The notes beneath the pieces are model-generated. The model was not told where the DNA came from. It saw only the letters and a program-made list of their open reading frames with translations, and searched no databases. 51,969 nucleotides of DNA. Origin: Clostridiales bacterium. Lineage in GTDB: Bacteria; Bacillota; Clostridia; Lachnospirales; Lachnospiraceae. Location of the stretch: positions 1-51,969 of the forward strand of contig JAQXPY010000178.1 in NCBI GenBank assembly GCA_029100885.1, in the 5' to 3' direction. Shown here in pieces: positions 35,624-45,746 of the stretch; position 1 is the stretch's first letter; every line of letters begins with the position of its first letter. The position numbers and the translations under genes were made by a program.

Positions 35624-37165
35624 TTGGAAGGAACGCACGCAGTTGAATTCAGAGGTATCAGTAAGTACTTCGGTGATGTTGCGGCAAATGAGAATGTCGA
35701 TCTGTATCTGGACAAGGGCGTGATCATGTCTCTGCTCGGTGAGAACGGATCGGGAAAGACGACTCTCATGAATATGCTTGCGGGGATATATTTTCCTGAT
35801 AAGGGAGAGATCCTGATCAACGGAAAGCCTGTTTCCATCAGATCGCCGAGAGATGCATTTGAAAACCGTATCGGTATGATCCATCAGCATTTTATGCTTG
35901 TGGATGTCTTTACGGCTGCCGAGAATATTATTCTCGGACTCGAGGAGGAGGGCAGGCTGGATCGCAGACAGACAGCTGATAGGGTCAGACAGATCAGCGA
36001 AAAGTACGGCTTCAGCATAGATCCCGATAAAAAGGTATACGAAATGTCTGTTTCAGAGAAACAGACTGTGGAGATAATCAAGGTTCTTTATCGCGGAGCG
36101 GATATTCTGATACTTGATGAGCCTACTGCGGTCCTGACACCTCAGGAGACTGAAAAGCTCTTTAAGGTAATGCGTGCCATGAGGGATGACGGAAAATCCA
36201 TTATTATCATTACCCATAAGCTCAATGAGGTCATGGAGATCTCTGATGTGGTGGCTGTTCTCAGAAGGGGAAGGCATATTGCCACAGTCAGAACGACCCA
36301 GACCAATGAGGCAGAGCTTACCGAGATGATGGTAGGAAAAAAGGTCAGCCTGAATATCAGGAGAAATACTCCTGTGAATCCGGTTCCGAGGCTTACGGTG
36401 GCAGGCCTTACATGTACTGACAGCAGCGGAGTGCCAAAGCTGGATGATGTCGGCTTTATTGCCTACGGCGGTGAGATACTGGGTATAGCCGGAATTGCCG
36501 GCTCCGGTCAGAAGGAGCTTTTAGAGGCGATCGCCGGACTCAGGAAGGCTGATAAGGGTTCTGTTATTTACACACCGGAGGGCAAGGCGCCGGAGGATCT
36601 TGTGGGAAAGACCCCGATGGAGATCAAGGATGCGGGCGTCTCGCTGGCCTTCGTACCCGAGGACAGACTGGGTATGGGACTTGTGGGAGGCATGGGCATG
36701 ACCGGCAATATGATGCTCAGATCCTGGACAAGTGGAAAGGGTATTTTTATAGATACAAAGGCTCCGAGAGAGCTGGCAAAGCAGGTACACGATTTCCTTG
36801 ATGTGGTCACCCCGGATATAGATTATCCGGTCAGAAAGCTGTCAGGAGGAAATGTACAGAAGGTTCTTGTGGGACGTGAGATAGCCTCCTCTCCTTCGGT
36901 ACTGATGAGCGCCTATGCTGTTCGAGGTCTTGATATCAATACCTCCTATGTGATCTATAATCTGATGGCCGACCAGAAGGAAAAGGGAGTAGCGGTCATC
37001 TTTGTCGGCGAGGATCTGGATGTGCTTCTTGAACTGTGTGATAAGATACTTGTTCTCTGCGGGGGAAGGGTTTCCGGAATAGTTGATGCCAGAACCGCCA
37101 CCAAGGAGGAGATAGGACTGCTTATGACCAGGCTGGGCGGAAAGGAGGCAAAGGACAATGAATGA
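35624..37165 (+). CDS. ABC transporter ATP-binding protein, duplicated NBD (YufO/NupO-like)
   Basis: TTG start (LEGTHAVEFRGISKYFGDV); Walker A GENGSGKTT; second NBD LSGGNVQKVLVGREI. Confidence 0.9.
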   Translation: MEGTHAVEFRGISKYFGDVAANENVDLYLDKGVIMSLLGENGSGKTTLMNMLAGIYFPDKGEILINGKPVSIRSPRDAFENRIGMIHQHFMLVDVFTAAENIILGLEEEGRLDRRQTADRVRQISEKYGFSIDPDKKVYEMSVSEKQTVEIIKVLYRGADILILDEPTAVLTPQETEKLFKVMRAMRDDGKSIIIITHKLNEVMEISDVVAVLRRGRHIATVRTTQTNEAELTEMMVGKKVSLNIRRNTPVNPVPRLTVAGLTCTDSSGVPKLDDVGFIAYGGEILGIAGIAGSGQKELLEAIAGLRKADKGSVIYTPEGKAPEDLVGKTPMEIKDAGVSLAFVPEDRLGMGLVGGMGMTGNMMLRSWTSGKGIFIDTKAPRELAKQVHDFLDVVTPDIDYPVRKLSGGNVQKVLVGREIASSPSVLMSAYAVRGLDINTSYVIYNLMADQKEKGVAVIFVGEDLDVLLELCDKILVLCGGRVSGIVDARTATKEEIGLLMTRLGGKEAKDNE

Positions 37166-38249
37166 AAAGACTCCTCTGATTCGTATATCCAAGCGTGAAA
37201 ATGCCGGTAAGGGTTATATCTGGTTTGTCAGAGCCATGGCGTTTCTGTTTGCTCTGCTGCTCAGCTGCCTGGTTTTTGCGGCTGCCGGCGCCGATCCTGT
37301 TGAGGCATACGGCACAATGATAAGCGGATCGCTCGGAAAAAAGAGCGGCATCAGGCAGGTGGTAAAGACTGCGGCTCCTCTGCTGGGAACAGCCCTTGCC
37401 CTTGCGCCTTGCTTTAAGATGAAGTTCTGGAACATAGGCGCCGAGGGACAGATAACTGTCGGAGCTATGGCTGCTGCTTTCTTTGCCATCAATTTCGGCA
37501 CAAAGCTTCCTTCACCGGTGCTTCTTACCGCTATGGGCATAGGCTCCATGGTGCTTGGAGCCCTTTGGGCGGGCATTCCGGCTGCCTTCAAGGCAAAATG
37601 GCATACAAACGAGACTCTGTTTACTCTTATGCTCAATTATATTGCCATCGGCATTGTCGGATGGCTTCAGGGCGGTCCGTGGGAAGGAAAGCAGGGCTCA
37701 CAGGTGATACCGAACTTTGTCGAAGCTGCGGTGCTTCCAAAGGTTCTCGGTGTTCACTGTGGGTGGATAATCGTGCTTATCCTTGTTGTTTTTATATTTG
37801 TATATATGAATTATACAAAGCAGGGATACGAGATATCCGTTCTCGGCGAATCTGAAAATACCGCAAGGTACGCAGGAATGAATGTTTCCGTTATCACCGT
37901 CAGAACAGCCTGCATATCCGGAGCGATATGCGGTCTCGTAGGGTTTATGGTGGCTTCGGGAGCCAATCAGACCCTTTATGCAGATGTTGCCGACGGAGTA
38001 GGCTTCACGGCCATTACCGTTGCGTGGCTTGCTCAGCTCAATCCATTTGCCATGATCATTATTTCGCTTCTCTTCGGAGTTCTCAGCAAGGGTGCCTCCA
38101 GCCTTCAGACAGGCATGGGAGTTCCTTCTTCCGTATCGGAGATCATAAAGGGACTGCTGCTGCTGTGCCTGCTGGGATGTGAGTTCTTTATCAATTACAG
38201 ACTGACCTTCAGAGGTCATTCGGTCGGAGAGAAAAAGGGGTGTGAATAA
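37158..38249 (+). CDS. ABC transporter permease (YufP-like)
   Basis: FKMKFWNIGAEGQITVGAMAAAFFA; polytopic; overlaps the ATPase gene. Confidence 0.88.
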   Translation: MNEKTPLIRISKRENAGKGYIWFVRAMAFLFALLLSCLVFAAAGADPVEAYGTMISGSLGKKSGIRQVVKTAAPLLGTALALAPCFKMKFWNIGAEGQITVGAMAAAFFAINFGTKLPSPVLLTAMGIGSMVLGALWAGIPAAFKAKWHTNETLFTLMLNYIAIGIVGWLQGGPWEGKQGSQVIPNFVEAAVLPKVLGVHCGWIIVLILVVFIFVYMNYTKQGYEISVLGESENTARYAGMNVSVITVRTACISGAICGLVGFMVASGANQTLYADVADGVGFTAITVAWLAQLNPFAMIIISLLFGVLSKGASSLQTGMGVPSSVSEIIKGLLLLCLLGCEFFINYRLTFRGHSVGEKKGCE

Positions 38250-39235
38250 TGAATTTTAATCTTATCGGACTTATTCGTGCTGCTGTTCTGAACGGCACCC
38301 CGCTGCTTTTCGGTACATCGGGTGAGATCCTCACACAGAAATCCGGCAATATGAACCTTGGAGTAGAGGGTCTCATGTTTATGGGCGGAGCCTTCGGACT
38401 GCTCGGAGCATTTGTGTACGGAAATGCAGCAGGAGATGGGGCTGTCGGCTGGATAGCGGTTATGATCGCATTTCTGTCTGCCTTTGCCGCAGGCATTATC
38501 GGGTCTCTGATATTCAGCTTTCTGACGGTCACTCTTCGTGCCAACCAGAATGTTACGGGTCTGGCTCTGACGATCTTCGGAACGGGAGTCGGTCAGTTTG
38601 TCGGCGAGCTCATGAGGCTTAAGGTCGGAGGAAACGTGTCTGTCAGCAACTCTCTTAAGACAGCATTTTCAGGGTCTGTATTTCCTGAAGCCATGCAGAG
38701 CATTCCTGTTCTCGGACCGTTGCTCTTTAACTATAATGTATTTGTATATATCGGTCTTGTGATTGTTGTCATTATGTATCTGTTTCTGAATAAGACCAGA
38801 AAGGGATTGTATCTGAGGGCAGTGGGAGAATCTCCGGCAACGGCGGATGCGGCCGGTATAAGCGTGACAAAGTACAGATATCTGGCTACCTGTATAGGAG
38901 GAGGAATCTCCGCCATCGGAGGCATGGTTCATACTATGACTATTTCAGGCTGTGTCTGGAATCATACAGCTTTGGCCGGAGAAGGCTGGGTGGCTGTTGC
39001 CCTCGTTATTTTCTGCCTTTGGAAGCCGCTTAATTCACTTTGGGGTTCGATCCTGTTCGGAGGACTGCTCATTCTTTATCTCAGGCTTCCGATACCGTTT
39101 ATACCTACCCAGATATACAAGATCGTGCCGTATATTGCCACAGCCGTGGTGCTCGTGATAGTATCGATGAGGCAGCGCAGAGAGGATCAGCCGCCTGCCG
39201 GACTGGGACTCAATTACTTCAGAGAAGAGAGATAA
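38249..39235 (+). CDS. ABC transporter permease (YufQ-like)
   Basis: GTPLLFGTSGEILTQKSGNMNLGVEGLMFMGG; overlaps the previous gene. Confidence 0.9.
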   Translation: MNFNLIGLIRAAVLNGTPLLFGTSGEILTQKSGNMNLGVEGLMFMGGAFGLLGAFVYGNAAGDGAVGWIAVMIAFLSAFAAGIIGSLIFSFLTVTLRANQNVTGLALTIFGTGVGQFVGELMRLKVGGNVSVSNSLKTAFSGSVFPEAMQSIPVLGPLLFNYNVFVYIGLVIVVIMYLFLNKTRKGLYLRAVGESPATADAAGISVTKYRYLATCIGGGISAIGGMVHTMTISGCVWNHTALAGEGWVAVALVIFCLWKPLNSLWGSILFGGLLILYLRLPIPFIPTQIYKIVPYIATAVVLVIVSMRQRREDQPPAGLGLNYFREER

Positions 39236-39243
39236 GCTCTTAC

Positions 39244-39272
39244 TTGACTCGGGTCTTTAATAATAGTATATT
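39244..39272 (+). promoter_or_regulatory. Strong promoter TTGACT-N17-TATATT upstream of pnp
   Basis: -35 39244-39249, -10 39267-39272, exact 17-nt spacer. Confidence 0.75.
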
Positions 39273-39273
39273 T

Positions 39274-39341
39274 GACTCTGTATGTTGATCAGTGTTTTAT
39301 TTTATATTAAGCACTCCCCGGCATACAGAGTCCTGTTTTTT
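39274..39341 (+). terminator. Terminator-like structure in the pnp leader overlapping the expected start site
   Basis: Perfect 11-bp arms GACTCTGTATG (39274-39284)/CATACAGAGTC (39322-39332); inner AGTGTTT/AAGCACT; T6 at 39336-39341. Confidence 0.65.
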
Positions 39342-39370
39342 GTATGGGGAGAGTGCAGAGGAGAAAAGCT

Positions 39371-41617
39371 ATGGATTTAAATTTTGGAACTTTTTCCAAA
39401 GACGTTGACAGGTCATACAAGACCTACAGTATGGAACTGTGCGGCAGAACTCTTTCTGCCGATATAGGCAGGGTCTCGGCTCAGGCTAACGGCGCTGTTC
39501 TTATGCATTATGGAGATACAACTATTCTTGCAACCGCAACTGCTTCCAAGGAGCCGAGGGACGGTGTGGATTTCTTCCCGCTTTCTGTCGAGTACGAAGA
39601 GAAGATGTATGCTGTTGGAAAGATACCGGGCGGATTTAATAAGAGGGAAGGAAAGGCGTCGGAGCATGCCATTCTTACATCCAGAGTTATCGACCGTCCT
39701 ATGAGACCGCTTTTCCCGAAGGATTACCGTAATGATGTTCTTTTGGATGATATGGTAATGTCTGTGGATCCTGACTGCCCTCCGGAGGTTCTTGCGATGC
39801 TTGGATCTTCACTGGCAACAAGCATCTCCGATATTCCTTTTGACGGTCCTTGTGCAGCGACAATGGTAGGACTTGTAGACGGTAGGTTTGTGTTTAACCC
39901 GACAAATGCGGAAAAGGTCCTTTCAGATCTTTCTCTTACTGTAGCATCCACAAAGGATAAGGTCATCATGATCGAGGCCGGAGCCAATGAGGTAAGTGAT
40001 GAGGTCATGATCGATGCCATTTATCAGGCTCATGAGATCAATCAGAAGATCATCGCCTGGATGGAGCAGATCATTGCCGAGGTAGGAAAGCCGAAGCACG
40101 CCTATGTTTCCTGCGCTGTTCCGGAGGAGCTCTTTGCGGCGATCAGAGAAGAGGTTCCTCAGGAAGAGATGGAGGAGGCTGTTTTCTGTGATGAGAAGCA
40201 GAAGCGTGATGCGAATATTGCTGCTATTACCGCCCGTCTTAAGGAGAAATTTGCAGATAACGAGGAGTGGCTTGCGGTTCTCGGTGAGGCTGTATATCAG
40301 TATCAGAAGAAGACTGTCCGCAAGATGATACTCAAGGACAGAAAGAGACCTGACGGCAGAGGCATTTCGGAGATCAGACCGCTTGCGGCCGAGATAGATG
40401 TGGTTCCGAGAGTGCACGGCTCAGGCATGTTTACAAGAGGTCAGACACAGATCCTCAATATCTGTACACTTGCACCGCTTTCCGATGCCCAGAAGATAGA
40501 TGGTCTGGATGAGACTGTAACCTCCAAGAGATATATGCATAACTATAACTTCCCGTCATATTCTGTCGGTGAGACGAAGCCTTCGAGAGGACCGGGAAGA
40601 AGAGAGATAGGTCACGGAGCTCTTGCTGAGAAGGCTCTTATTCCTGTACTTCCGAGTGTTGAGGAATTCCCTTATGCTATCAGAACAGTGTCCGAAACAC
40701 TGGAGTCAAACGGATCCACATCTCAGGCTTCGGTATGTGCTTCTTCACTTTCACTGATGGCTGCCGGAGTACCTATCAAGGCTCCTGTTGCCGGTATCAG
40801 CTGCGGTCTTGTTACAGGAGAAACAGACGACGATTATATTGTTCTTACAGATATTCAGGGACTTGAGGACTTCTTCGGAGATATGGACTTCAAGGTTGCA
40901 GGTACCGAGAAGGGAATCACTGCTATTCAGATGGATATCAAGATCCATGGTCTTACAAGACCTATCGTTGAGGAGGCTATCGCCCGTACTCATGAGGCAC
41001 GCCTTTACATCATGAACAATATCATGAATCCTGTGATTTCCGCGCCGAGACCTGAGCTTTCCAGGTATGCGCCTAAGATAAGCTCCATAACCATCGACCC
41101 GTCAAAGATCGGAGATGTAGTCGGAAAGCAGGGCAAGACCATCAACAAGATCATCGAGGAGACAGGAGTTCAGATCGATATTGAGGATGACGGACATGTT
41201 TCTGTATGCGGTACGGATCAGGATATGATCGACAGAGCTATTGAGATAATCGAGAGCATAGTGACAGATATCGAGCTTGGCATGATCACCTCCGGACCTG
41301 TTGTAAATATTCTTCCTATCGGTGCACAGGTTCAGCTTGGACCGAACAAGAAGGGTCTTATTCATATTTCCAGACTGGCTGACAGCCGTGTCGGAAAGGT
41401 TGAGGATGTGGTAAAGCTCGGAGACGAGGTGACTGTAAGAGTTATCAAGGTCGATGAGATAGGAGGAAAGATCGATCTGTCCATGCGTCCATCGGATATT
41501 AACGATACATGGTCACCTGAGCTTGAAAACGAGCGCAGAAAGAGCTTCGGGGACCGCAGAGAGCATGGCGGAGACAGAGACCGCAGAGGCTCAAGGGACA
41601 GAAGAGACAGACACTGA
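39371..41617 (+). CDS. pnp: Polyribonucleotide nucleotidyltransferase
   Basis: RNase PH domains, KH motif IGDVVGKQGKTINKIIEETG, S1 domain. Confidence 0.97.
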   Translation: MDLNFGTFSKDVDRSYKTYSMELCGRTLSADIGRVSAQANGAVLMHYGDTTILATATASKEPRDGVDFFPLSVEYEEKMYAVGKIPGGFNKREGKASEHAILTSRVIDRPMRPLFPKDYRNDVLLDDMVMSVDPDCPPEVLAMLGSSLATSISDIPFDGPCAATMVGLVDGRFVFNPTNAEKVLSDLSLTVASTKDKVIMIEAGANEVSDEVMIDAIYQAHEINQKIIAWMEQIIAEVGKPKHAYVSCAVPEELFAAIREEVPQEEMEEAVFCDEKQKRDANIAAITARLKEKFADNEEWLAVLGEAVYQYQKKTVRKMILKDRKRPDGRGISEIRPLAAEIDVVPRVHGSGMFTRGQTQILNICTLAPLSDAQKIDGLDETVTSKRYMHNYNFPSYSVGETKPSRGPGRREIGHGALAEKALIPVLPSVEEFPYAIRTVSETLESNGSTSQASVCASSLSLMAAGVPIKAPVAGISCGLVTGETDDDYIVLTDIQGLEDFFGDMDFKVAGTEKGITAIQMDIKIHGLTRPIVEEAIARTHEARLYIMNNIMNPVISAPRPELSRYAPKISSITIDPSKIGDVVGKQGKTINKIIEETGVQIDIEDDGHVSVCGTDQDMIDRAIEIIESIVTDIELGMITSGPVVNILPIGAQVQLGPNKKGLIHISRLADSRVGKVEDVVKLGDEVTVRVIKVDEIGGKIDLSMRPSDINDTWSPELENERRKSFGDRREHGGDRDRRGSRDRRDRH

Positions 41618-41649
41618 TCTCTTTAGTCTGTCCGATTTTTTATACAGAC

Positions 41650-43086
41650 ATGAGTATTTCGCCTGACAGCGATCAGCTGAAGGCAATCATGCATGGTTTG
41701 GGACCGGCAATGGTAATAGCCGGTCCCGGCAGCGGCAAAACTGCTGTAATAACAGGGAGAGCTGCTTCTCTTATCAACTGTGGACTGGCTGCTCCCGACA
41801 GCATACTTGTTATAACATTTACACACACTGCCGCTGCGGAGATGCATCAGAGATTTCTGCGCTTATCAGCCGGAGAAAGGAGAGAGGGCCCGGTAATGAC
41901 CGGGAATACTCCTGTTTTCGGTACCTTTCATTCTGTTTTTTATTCTTTATTAAGACATCATACAGGCTTTGGCAGCTATACACTGGCAACACATGCGCAG
42001 TCTGCCGAGGTTCTTCGCAGGCTTTTCGACAGATTATATCCAGATAACAGGTATTCTTCGGATCTATATTCAAATCTGCTTAATAGTATAAGCAGGTTTA
42101 AAAACGGTATCCGGGATCAGGATCCGTCATCGTCTTTTATGGGACAGGAGCCGTTCGGACTGATAAGGGAATATGATAAAATGATGAGGGAAATAGGGCT
42201 GTTCGATTTTGATGATATGCTGTTGGAGTTTTATGCGGCATTAAAGAAAGACCGTATGTTCCTTCAGGCTGTCAGGAGCAGATTCAGGTTCATTATGATC
42301 GATGAGTTTCAGGATATCAATGCCCTGCAGTTTGAGATCATCAGAATGATGGCGCAGGAACATCGCAATCTGTTTGTTGTAGGGGATGATGACCAGAGTA
42401 TATATGCCTTCAGAGGCTCGAGACCGGAGATAATGCTGGGGTTTACGGGATATTATCCGGATGCTGTATTATATACATGTGTTTCCAATTACAGATCCCA
42501 GGCTGAGATAATTTTTGCTTCCCGCAGACTTATAGAGAGAAACAGACACAGGTTCGGAAAGGCATTGAAGGCTGTGAATCCACCCGGCGCGAAGGTGACG
42601 GTTCGAACCTTTTCTGACAGCCGCAGGGAGGCGGTATATGTTGCCGGCTGTATTGCGGATCACCTGCAAAGGAACCCGCTGTGGAGCTTCGGAATTTTAT
42701 TCAGGAATCACAGGCTGCAGAGTGAGGTCCGCAGGGAGCTGGTAAAAAGGGGACTTTGGGAGGAGACTGAGAAGGGAAGGATCAGGCTTCTGACATTTCA
42801 CGCCTCCAAGGGCCTGGAATTTGACGTTGTGTTCCTGATAGGCGCAAACGATGAAACAGTACCAGGCATCAGGCACTCTGTCACAGAAGACGAAGAGGCT
42901 GTTATCGAGGAGGAACGGCGGCTTTTTTATGTAGCCATGACAAGAGCAAAAAAAATTCTTCACATTTCAAACACAAAATACATATATAATAAAAAGCAAA
43001 CGATCAGCCGTTATGTTTTAGAAGCCCTGAGCATGAGGGACAGGCTGAGATATTTTGCATGGGAGATGTTAAACAGCAATGAATGA
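41650..43086 (+). CDS. Compact UvrD/Rep-type SF1A helicase
   Basis: GPGSGKT, DEFQDIN, GDDDQSIYAFRG, LLTFHASKGLEFDVVFL, RRLFYVAMTRAKK; 478 aa. Confidence 0.9.
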   Translation: MSISPDSDQLKAIMHGLGPAMVIAGPGSGKTAVITGRAASLINCGLAAPDSILVITFTHTAAAEMHQRFLRLSAGERREGPVMTGNTPVFGTFHSVFYSLLRHHTGFGSYTLATHAQSAEVLRRLFDRLYPDNRYSSDLYSNLLNSISRFKNGIRDQDPSSSFMGQEPFGLIREYDKMMREIGLFDFDDMLLEFYAALKKDRMFLQAVRSRFRFIMIDEFQDINALQFEIIRMMAQEHRNLFVVGDDDQSIYAFRGSRPEIMLGFTGYYPDAVLYTCVSNYRSQAEIIFASRRLIERNRHRFGKALKAVNPPGAKVTVRTFSDSRREAVYVAGCIADHLQRNPLWSFGILFRNHRLQSEVRRELVKRGLWEETEKGRIRLLTFHASKGLEFDVVFLIGANDETVPGIRHSVTEDEEAVIEEERRLFYVAMTRAKKILHISNTKYIYNKKQTISRYVLEALSMRDRLRYFAWEMLNSNE

Positions 43087-43753
43087 CATGAAGATACTGA
43101 TAGTGGATGACGAGGACAGGATACGAAAGCTTCTCAGGGATTTCCTGTCTATCAAGGGCTATGAGTGTGCGGAAGCGGCTGACGGAGAGAAAGCACTGGA
43201 GATTTTCTTTTCCGACAGGAGCATAGGTCTGATTATATTAGATGTTATGATGCCTAAGCTGAACGGCTGGGAGGTACTGAAAACCATAAGAGAGACCTCA
43301 AGGATTCCTGTCATAATGCTTACGGCACGGGGCGAGGAACAGGATGAGCTGCATGGCTTTGAGCTTGGCGCAGATGAATACATTTCCAAGCCGTTTTCTC
43401 CAAAGATCCTTACAGCCAGAGTCGATGCCATACTTCGCAGATCCCACAATACCGATACGGATATTCTTGAATGCGGCGGTGTGAGGCTGAATAAGTCGTC
43501 CCATACCGTTACGGCTGACGGAGAGCCTGTTGATCTCAGCTTCAAGGAGTTTGAGCTTCTGGAGTATTTTATTAACAATAAAAACATCGCACTCAGCAGA
43601 GACAATATACTTAACAACGTGTGGGACTACGACTATTTCGGTGATTCGAGGACCATAGATACACATGTAAAAAAACTGAGAGCAAAGCTTGGAGATTGCG
43701 GAAATCAGATCAAGACGGTCTGGGGCATGGGCTATAAATTTACAGAGGAATAA
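43079..43753 (+). CDS. OmpR/PhoB-family response regulator
   Basis: Receiver LIVDDEDRI...LIILDVMMP plus winged-helix DNA-binding domain. Confidence 0.95.
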   Translation: MNDMKILIVDDEDRIRKLLRDFLSIKGYECAEAADGEKALEIFFSDRSIGLIILDVMMPKLNGWEVLKTIRETSRIPVIMLTARGEEQDELHGFELGADEYISKPFSPKILTARVDAILRRSHNTDTDILECGGVRLNKSSHTVTADGEPVDLSFKEFELLEYFINNKNIALSRDNILNNVWDYDYFGDSRTIDTHVKKLRAKLGDCGNQIKTVWGMGYKFTEE

Positions 43754-43792
43754 AGGCATTCGTGTGACAAAAGGGTTACATTTAATCTTCAT

Positions 43793-45427
43793 ATGAGATC
43801 ATCCATAAGAAAAAACTTTACATTGATATTCATTTCTCTGGTTGCTGTGCTCCTGCTGATCATGAACCTTGTTCACAGTATTTTTCTGCAGAAGTATTAT
43901 GAGAAGGAGAAGATCGCACAGATGATCGAGGCCTACGAGGCTATTGATTCGGCGGTCTATGATGCTGTGGCAGAGGGAAAGACGCTTCTTGAGATCATGA
44001 ATGATGAATTTGATAAAAATGCGGAGGATTCAAGATATACCTCCGTATTCAGGACGCTGTCGGATAGATACGGCATCGACGCGGTTTTGATGGATGATGA
44101 AGGCAGAAAGGCGGGAACCAGCCGTGAAAGCCAGTGGAACGGAGCAAAGCTCAAGGCTTACTATGCCTTCAGAGACGTCTACGGATATGACGAGAAGATG
44201 TATTATCCTCTGTGGAGAGGCAAAAACGAAAATAACGGCAGCGACCTTAAAAGAGACAGCATCAAGGTCATAAGCACCACGGATAATTACACGCTGCAGT
44301 CCTTTTTTGATTTCCGCTCCAAGACCAACTATATTGAATGCTGGGGAACCTTTTCCGATGACAAAACCATGTTTTTGCTGAGCATGCCTTTGGTCAGCAT
44401 AGAAGAAAGCGCTCAGATAAGCAGAACATTTCTGAATGCGGTGACATTGCTGATACTTGTCATAGGTACTGCAGCAGTATATCTTACCACCGGTATGATA
44501 ACCAAGCCTATAAATGATCTTGCCGGCATTGCCGAAAGAATGAGCCATCTTGATTTCAGCGCCAGGTATTCGGGAAACAGCAGGAATGAGATAGGTGTAT
44601 TAGGGCAGTCCATGAATGTGATGTCAGAACGGCTGGAGGCGTCTATCCTGGAGCTGAAGGAGGCCAATCAAAGACTCCGTGAGGACAATGATCTGAAGAC
44701 CAGAATAGACGATATGCGAAAGGAGTTCATTGCGGATGTTTCCCACGAGCTGAAAACTCCTATATCCATTATCGAGGGATATGCCGAGGGACTTAACGAG
44801 GGACTTGCAGATTCTCCTGAGGACAGAGCTTACTATTGCGGAGTCATCATAGATGAGGCTGCAAAAATGAACAGGCTGGTGAAACAGCTGACTACCCTGA
44901 TGTCATATGAGATGGACAGCAATTCGGATGAGTGTATCGATTTTGATGCTTCGGAGCTTGTAAAGAGCGTAGTTCAGTCCCAGAGCATTAAACTGAACGA
45001 AGCCGGAGCGGTAACGGAGCTGAAGGTGGAGGATGGAGTGATCATCAGGGGTGACGAGTTCAAGATAGAGGAGGCCTTTACCAATTACCTGAATAATGCC
45101 GTCAACCATCTTGACGGAAAGAAAAGAATAACTGTCAGCTTAGAAAGAAGGAACGGCTTTGCAGTGTTCGAGGTATATAATGACGGAGAACCTATTCCTG
45201 AGGAAAGTCTGAACAGAATCTGGGAGAAGTTTTATAAGGTGGACAAATCCAGATCCAGAAAATATGGCGGAAGCGGCATAGGCTTGAGCATCGTCAAGGC
45301 AATAGTCGAGAGTCACGGAGGCAGCTGCAGCGTCGAAAACAGAGAAAACGGGGTGGCTTTCCTGTTCAGTATTCCTCTGCATAACGAGAATTATCTGCCG
45401 GAGGAGCCGGCAGTGCAGGATGCTTGA
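43793..45427 (+). CDS. Sensor histidine kinase
   Basis: TM segments, HAMP, DVSHELKTPIS H-box, GGSGIGLSIVKAIVE. Confidence 0.95.
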   Translation: MRSSIRKNFTLIFISLVAVLLLIMNLVHSIFLQKYYEKEKIAQMIEAYEAIDSAVYDAVAEGKTLLEIMNDEFDKNAEDSRYTSVFRTLSDRYGIDAVLMDDEGRKAGTSRESQWNGAKLKAYYAFRDVYGYDEKMYYPLWRGKNENNGSDLKRDSIKVISTTDNYTLQSFFDFRSKTNYIECWGTFSDDKTMFLLSMPLVSIEESAQISRTFLNAVTLLILVIGTAAVYLTTGMITKPINDLAGIAERMSHLDFSARYSGNSRNEIGVLGQSMNVMSERLEASILELKEANQRLREDNDLKTRIDDMRKEFIADVSHELKTPISIIEGYAEGLNEGLADSPEDRAYYCGVIIDEAAKMNRLVKQLTTLMSYEMDSNSDECIDFDASELVKSVVQSQSIKLNEAGAVTELKVEDGVIIRGDEFKIEEAFTNYLNNAVNHLDGKKRITVSLERRNGFAVFEVYNDGEPIPEESLNRIWEKFYKVDKSRSRKYGGSGIGLSIVKAIVESHGGSCSVENRENGVAFLFSIPLHNENYLPEEPAVQDA

Positions 45428-45559
45428 TAAATACTTTCAAGCGTCTCTTTCAAATGTCCGGGCTTATGAGGCAGGATCTCCGATCATTACAATAAGCAGC
45501 AGTACGGAAGCCTCTGTATGAAGTAAAAATTACCGGATAAAAAAATATTTAAGAATTGC

Positions 45560-45587
45560 TTGACTTTCAAATCGAGTCTGATATAAT
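45560..45587 (+). promoter_or_regulatory. Promoter TTGACT-N16-TATAAT for tRNA-Pro
   Basis: -35 45560-45565, -10 45582-45587. Confidence 0.75.
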
Positions 45588-45599
45588 AAGCACTGTTGT

Positions 45600-45673
45600 C
45601 GGGGTGTGGCTCAGTTTGGTAGAGCACTTGATTTGGGATCAAGGGGTCGCAGGTTCGAATCCTGTCACCCCGA
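45600..45673 (+). tRNA. tRNA-Pro (TGG)
   Basis: CGGGGTG...CACCCCGA acceptor; anticodon arm CTTGA-TTTGGGA-TCAAG; TTCGAAT loop. Confidence 0.97.
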
Positions 45674-45686
45674 TTAAATGAAAGCA

Positions 45687-45719
45687 GGGCTGTTGCCGTA
45701 GGGCAGCGGCTCTTTTTTT
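45687..45719 (+). terminator. Terminator after tRNA-Pro
   Basis: GGCTGTTGCC/GGCAGCGGCT stem with T-run. Confidence 0.8.
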
Positions 45720-45746
45720 ACACATAGCTGCCTGACTTTGAACTGT

